Assembly: GCF_003208215.1 (NCBI RefSeq)
Contig: NZ_QKLW01000004.1
Coordinates: 124,001-188,000 of the forward strand
Length of the DNA stretch: 64,000 bases
Source: Marinomonas alcarazii
GTDB lineage: Bacteria; Pseudomonadota; Gammaproteobacteria; Pseudomonadales; Marinomonadaceae
Direction of reading: 5' to 3'
Below the pieces are notes generated by a model. That model searched no databases. It had not been told where the DNA came from and saw only the letters and a program-made list of their open reading frames with translations. Made by a program: the position numbers and the translations under genes. Below, in pieces: positions 60,684 to 64,000 of this stretch (positions are counted from its first letter, which is position 1; every line of letters starts with the position of its first letter).

Positions 60684-61465
60684 AAATTAGTTTAATCGTC
60701 ACCACTTATAATTGGAAAGAAGCGCTTGCTATTACACTAGAAAGTATCAAAGAGCAGACCTTGCTTCCTTATGAGGTTATTGTGGCTGATGATGGCTCTA
60801 GTGAGGATACTAAATCGTTAATCGAAGCCTATCAATTGAACTATCCCACTCGCCTTGTTCATTCATGGCAAGAGGATAAAGGCTTTCGTTTGGCTGCTAG
60901 TCGTAATAAAGCTATTGCAAAGGCTCAAGGTGATTATCTAATCATTGTAGATGGAGACCTTTATTTACCAACTAGTTTTGTCGCTTCTCATTCTAGCGCA
61001 GCAAAAGAAAATTGTTTCGTTCAAGGAGGTAGGGTTCTTCTGGGGCCGAATATTAGTAAAAAAGTTATGGAGGTTGGGTATAAACCACACTTTTTTAGTG
61101 CTGATATTAGAAATCGTCATAATATGCTAAATTCAGAGTTGCTTAGTAACTGGTTTACAAAAATAAAGAACAATGACAAGTCTACTCGAGGGTGTAATTT
61201 TGCTCTCTGGAAAAAAGATGCCATATATGTAAACGGTTACAATGAAGACTTTGAAGGTTGGGGGCGAGAAGATAGTGAAATGGTTATTCGTTTGCTAAAT
61301 AGTGGTTTAGATCGCATTTACCTGAAATTTAAGGCAGTTGGCTATCATATATATCATAAAGAAAGCAGTCGAGGAATGCTTGAGAAGAACCAAGAGATTT
61401 ATCAGAAAGCTATTGATCAATGTCTGACTAAGTGTGTTAATGGATTGGACAAATATACTTCATGA
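60680..61465 (+). CDS. Family 2 glycosyltransferase with C-terminal galactosyltransferase-like domain
   Basis: A 261-residue GT-A transferase. The start MKISLIVTTYNWKEALAITL and VIVADDGSSEDTKSLIEAYQ are GT2 motifs; DYLIIVDGDLYLPTSFVASH holds the DXD (about 96-115). The C-terminal FNGYNEDFEGWGREDSEM type sequence (here YVNGYNEDFEGWGREDSEMV) is the Glyco_transf_7C pattern found in galactosyl- and chondroitin-type transferases. Starts overlap on both sides (ATGA), so it is tightly coupled in the operon. Sugar specificity unknown. Confidence 0.82.
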   Translation: MKISLIVTTYNWKEALAITLESIKEQTLLPYEVIVADDGSSEDTKSLIEAYQLNYPTRLVHSWQEDKGFRLAASRNKAIAKAQGDYLIIVDGDLYLPTSFVASHSSAAKENCFVQGGRVLLGPNISKKVMEVGYKPHFFSADIRNRHNMLNSELLSNWFTKIKNNDKSTRGCNFALWKKDAIYVNGYNEDFEGWGREDSEMVIRLLNSGLDRIYLKFKAVGYHIYHKESSRGMLEKNQEIYQKAIDQCLTKCVNGLDKYTS

Positions 61466-62361
61466 AAAGGGTCATTATCGCGAATGACTTTTATGTAACT
61501 AAATATCTTATGAAAGATGTTATTGATCTTGATTATGATATTTTTTTTGAGAGTGATTTTCGTTGTCGCGTTATTAATAAAACTTTTGCTCGATTCAATG
61601 CATTTCTTCCCTCTAAGCCTGGGCCTAACGATTGTGTCTTGGCGTTTGCTATCGAAAATATAATAGTTCTTGATCAAATATACCGGAAAGTAGGTAAGCC
61701 TAAAGTTTGGTTATGGAATCCTATATCGTCTATGACAAGAAAGAATAAAAAGCTTTTTTTATCTTATGTTCGACGCAAAAAAATTGAAGTGTGGACTTTT
61801 GATGAAAATGATGTGGAGCTTTATGGGTTTTTATATCATGATCAAATTCATTCATCTTCTTTAATTAAGTCAACTGTGTCTGTATATAATCGGGCGTTTT
61901 TTTCTGGTGTGGATAAAGGGCGTCTTTGCACTGTTAAAGGTATTAAAAAAGAATTAGATGAAATTTCAATTGATAGTGTTGTTCATATTGTTCGGGATAA
62001 GGGCAATAATGGTTATACCCTTTCTGATTTAGACGTTACGACAGATGTGTATTTGAGTTTTGATGAGTATCTTGAGCAGGTTGAGCAAAGTGATATTCTT
62101 ATTGATGTTGCTCAAAATAATCAGAGGGGTGTTACTTTACGAGTTGTTGAGGCTTTTTTTCAGAATAAAAAATTGATTACAACCAATCCTTATGTGGCTT
62201 CGATGGATGGTTATTGTCCTGAAAATATATATATTTATGGAGAAGAAAGGCATAGAGCATTAAAGGAGTTTATAGAGACTCCTACGCATGTCGTAAAAGA
62301 CTCTATAAAACGCCAATATACCTTGAAGCATTTATTGGAAAAAATGTTTGGGGGGTTCTAG
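61462..62361 (+). CDS. Putative glycosyltransferase, unrecognised family
   Basis: A 299-residue protein with no clear database-family signature that I can name. The N-terminal half has KPKVWLWNPISSMTRKNKKL; the C-terminal half has YLSFDEYLEQVEQSDILIDV, RGVTLRVVEAFFQNKKLITT and NPYVASMDGYCPENIYIYGE, which recalls the donor-binding end of a GT-B fold (E-x7-E-like with late nucleotide contact). It is clearly more AT-rich than ugd or hldD, suggesting separate origin. It overlaps the preceding gene by four bases and ends 4 bases from waaF, which is convergent. A role in core or capsule assembly is inferred. Confidence 0.55.
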   Translation: MKRVIIANDFYVTKYLMKDVIDLDYDIFFESDFRCRVINKTFARFNAFLPSKPGPNDCVLAFAIENIIVLDQIYRKVGKPKVWLWNPISSMTRKNKKLFLSYVRRKKIEVWTFDENDVELYGFLYHDQIHSSSLIKSTVSVYNRAFFSGVDKGRLCTVKGIKKELDEISIDSVVHIVRDKGNNGYTLSDLDVTTDVYLSFDEYLEQVEQSDILIDVAQNNQRGVTLRVVEAFFQNKKLITTNPYVASMDGYCPENIYIYGEERHRALKEFIETPTHVVKDSIKRQYTLKHLLEKMFGGF

Positions 62362-62365
62362 TTAT

Positions 62366-63370
62366 CTATTCTAGATGAAGCTTTTCCATAACTTGTTCTG
62401 GAGTGAGTTTATTCTGGCAATTTGTATGCCCTAAAGGGCAAGTTCGTTTGAAGCAAGGTGAACATTCTAGGTGTAAATTATGAATGGTCTTGTTTTCGGT
62501 GAGTGGTGGCGTGAATAATTCACTGGTTGACCCATAAATTCCATGTACTTCTGTACCAACTGCAGCCGCTACATGCATCAATCCTGAATCATTGCTAACA
62601 GCTTTTTCTGCGATTGCGAGTAAATCAATAGCATCGACTAATTGAGTTTTTCCACACAGGTTGATGGCATATTGGCCAAGATCCTTAACAATATTCTCGC
62701 CATCTGTTTGGTCTTTTGGCCCGCCTAGTACCCAGATTTGATAGCCTGCCTTAATCGCTCTGTCTGCTAATTCATGGAAATAAGCGATTGGCCATTGCTT
62801 AGATGGACCAAATTCTGCTCCAGCCATTAAGGCGATTGCTGGTCTGTTTGATAATTTATGCTGCTGATAGAGTTTTTTCTGATTCTCAGGGTCAACATGC
62901 AGAACTGGATATGGCGTATTTGCTGGTGGATAGGCAAGCTCGTTAGGTAGACCTAAAGATGTAAAGCGTTTGACTGTTTGGTTTAGAATATTCTTATCTA
63001 ATTTGCGCCGTTCATTGATTAGTACAAAGCGTTGTTCACCAGTAAAGCCGACACGTTGCGGAATATTGGCAAAGAAAGGTACTAACGCTGACTTCCATGA
63101 GCGAGGCATCACAATAGCGCGATCATAGTGTTCAGTGCGAAGTGAGTGTCCGAGTTTTCGTCGAGTATTTATCCCCCATTCGCCATGTCCTGTGGGTAGG
63201 GTAATTGCATTACGAACTTCTGGCATCCTAGCTAATATAGGGGAAGACCATTTTGGCCCAATTACATCAATTATAGCTTCTTTGTCGCGCTGTTTTAGCG
63301 TAATAAAGAGGCTTTGAGCCATTACCATGTCACCAACCCAAGATGGGCCAACAATTAAATATTTAGCCAT
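62366..63370 (-). CDS. waaF: ADP-heptose:LPS heptosyltransferase II
   Basis: A 334-residue GT9 transferase similar to E. coli RfaF. Motifs: [20 protein letters not shown] (4-23), [60 protein letters not shown] and [20 protein letters not shown] with [14 protein letters not shown] after it. The C-terminal [17 protein letters not shown] region is a Cys-rich element also seen in other WaaF proteins. It adds the second heptose of the inner core from ADP-heptose. It starts 8 bases inside the hldD end, so it is coupled with it. Confidence 0.95.
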   Translation of the reverse strand: MAKYLIVGPSWVGDMVMAQSLFITLKQRDKEAIIDVIGPKWSSPILARMPEVRNAITLPTGHGEWGINTRRKLGHSLRTEHYDRAIVMPRSWKSALVPFFANIPQRVGFTGEQRFVLINERRKLDKNILNQTVKRFTSLGLPNELAYPPANTPYPVLHVDPENQKKLYQQHKLSNRPAIALMAGAEFGPSKQWPIAYFHELADRAIKAGYQIWVLGGPKDQTDGENIVKDLGQYAINLCGKTQLVDAIDLLAIAEKAVSNDSGLMHVAAAVGTEVHGIYGSTSELFTPPLTENKTIHNLHLECSPCFKRTCPLGHTNCQNKLTPEQVMEKLHLE

Positions 63371-64000
63371 TCGAATCGAGCCAACCTAAGTAATCTTGAA
63401 CACCTTGAGCTAATCCTCGGAATTTGCCTTCATATCCAGCCTGGCGAAGCTTTGTTATGTCTGCTTCAGTAAAGCTTTGATAGGCCCCTTTTAAATGCTC
63501 AGGGAAAGGGATGTATTCAATTTCGCCTTTTCCATAATGCCCTATTACAGTTTCAGCTATCGTACGAAATGGCTCGGCTTTACCTGTACCTAGATTGAAA
63601 ATTCCTGACTTTTCTGGATTTTCTAGAAACCAAAGTTTGGTATTAACTAGGTCCTCTACGTAAATGAAGTCTCGGCTTTGGCCGCCAGCTTCGTAGCCGT
63701 CATAGGCGCCAAATAATTTGGGGTTTTCCCCGGCTAGAACTTGGTTGCGAAGATGAAAGGCCACACTGGCCATGCTGCCTTTATGTTGTTCGCGAGGGCC
63801 GTATACGTTGAAATAGCGGAAACCGACAATTTGACTTTGTGCGGTTGGTAAAGCAGCGCGGATGTACTGATCAAACTGAAACTTAGAGTAAGCGTACATA
63901 TTAAGTGGTTTCTCGTTTTGACGAGACTCTTGGAAAACAGGACCTGATCCATAAACGGATGCGGATGAAGCGTAAGAGAAAGGTGCGCCATGCTTTAAGC
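63363..64000 (-). CDS. hldD: ADP-L-glycero-D-manno-heptose 6-epimerase (N-terminus outside window)
   Basis: The last 211 or so codons are present; the start lies beyond the right edge. The reading frame continues upstream of 63899 to the edge as [20 protein letters not shown], so the internal ATG at 63899 is not the start. Motifs match E. coli Hld[17 protein letters not shown] with the catalytic Tyr-x3-Lys, [53 protein letters not shown] and [20 protein letters not shown]. It converts ADP-D,D-heptose to the L,D form used by WaaF just downstream. Confidence 0.95.
   Translation of the reverse strand, partial: LKHGAPFSYASSASVYGSGPVFQESRQNEKPLNMYAYSKFQFDQYIRAALPTAQSQIVGFRYFNVYGPREQHKGSMASVAFHLRNQVLAGENPKLFGAYDGYEAGGQSRDFIYVEDLVNTKLWFLENPEKSGIFNLGTGKAEPFRTIAETVIGHYGKGEIEYIPFPEHLKGAYQSFTEADITKLRQAGYEGKFRGLAQGVQDYLGWLDSNG

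Noticed and set aside
57794..62361. Complete capsule locus
   Set aside because: No wzx, wzy, wza or kps genes; content and flanking waaF/hldD fit LPS core instead.

Overview
The window looks like a chromosomal segment of a marine gammaproteobacterium of the Oceanospirillales, most likely Marinomonas or a close relative. That is an inference from gene content and moderate GC, not from a search. Nearly all of it is ordinary housekeeping and accessory metabolism. There is no prophage, complete insertion sequence, tRNA or rRNA gene that I can see.

Layout. (1) 1-2422, minus strand: the pseudaminic-acid cluster pseB-pseC-pseF, with pseF cut by the window edge. (2) 2690-8762: tag, then a nudF-acyltransferase-yqiB-yqiA-parE block matching the enterobacterial order but lacking cpdA, then a YecA-like gene. 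(3) 8863-14091: an aromatic/aspartate aminotransferase, a methyltransferase, a small decayed accessory spot (RhuM-like pseudogene, one type I-F-like CRISPR repeat, AT-rich secreted protein), and a divergent pirin / YhaJ-like pair. (4) 14144-19988: an AEC carrier and a complete YtfQRT-YjfF-type sugar ABC operon. (5) 20269-24109: galU, argP/argO, an MFS transporter. (6) 24434-28221: a choline ABC transporter (choX-choW-choV) under a BetI-like regulator. (7) 28547-36625: patB-like lyase, small genes, yceH, a His-tailed oxidoreductase, suhB/trmJ, gnd. (8) 37184-48803: pckA, tatD, membrane proteins, yceI, fabY, bax, a glutathionyl-hydroquinone reductase, a diguanylate cyclase. (9) 48818-50503: a RutR-like operator, a predicted structured small RNA, a RutR-like TetR gene and a LysE exporter. 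(10) 50599-57627: upp, a second-type Lon protease, a MATE pump, tlyA, sseA. (11) 57794-64000: an LPS-core locus (ugd and four transferase-like genes on plus, waaF and hldD on minus).

How parts work together: galU makes UDP-glucose and ugd oxidises it; hldD and waaF supply and attach core heptose; the plus-strand transferases probably finish the core. The choline importer with BetI would feed glycine-betaine synthesis, although betA and betB are not here. Most convergent gene pairs share a bidirectional hairpin terminator.

The most interesting non-coding signals are the structured RNA at 48886-49097 beside a RutR-like operator, a nested inverted-repeat (MITE-like) element at 31719-31910 with a partial second copy at 34959-35021, and the solitary CRISPR-like repeat at 11658-11685 beside a broken rhuM. 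I did not recognise a complete new multi-gene system.
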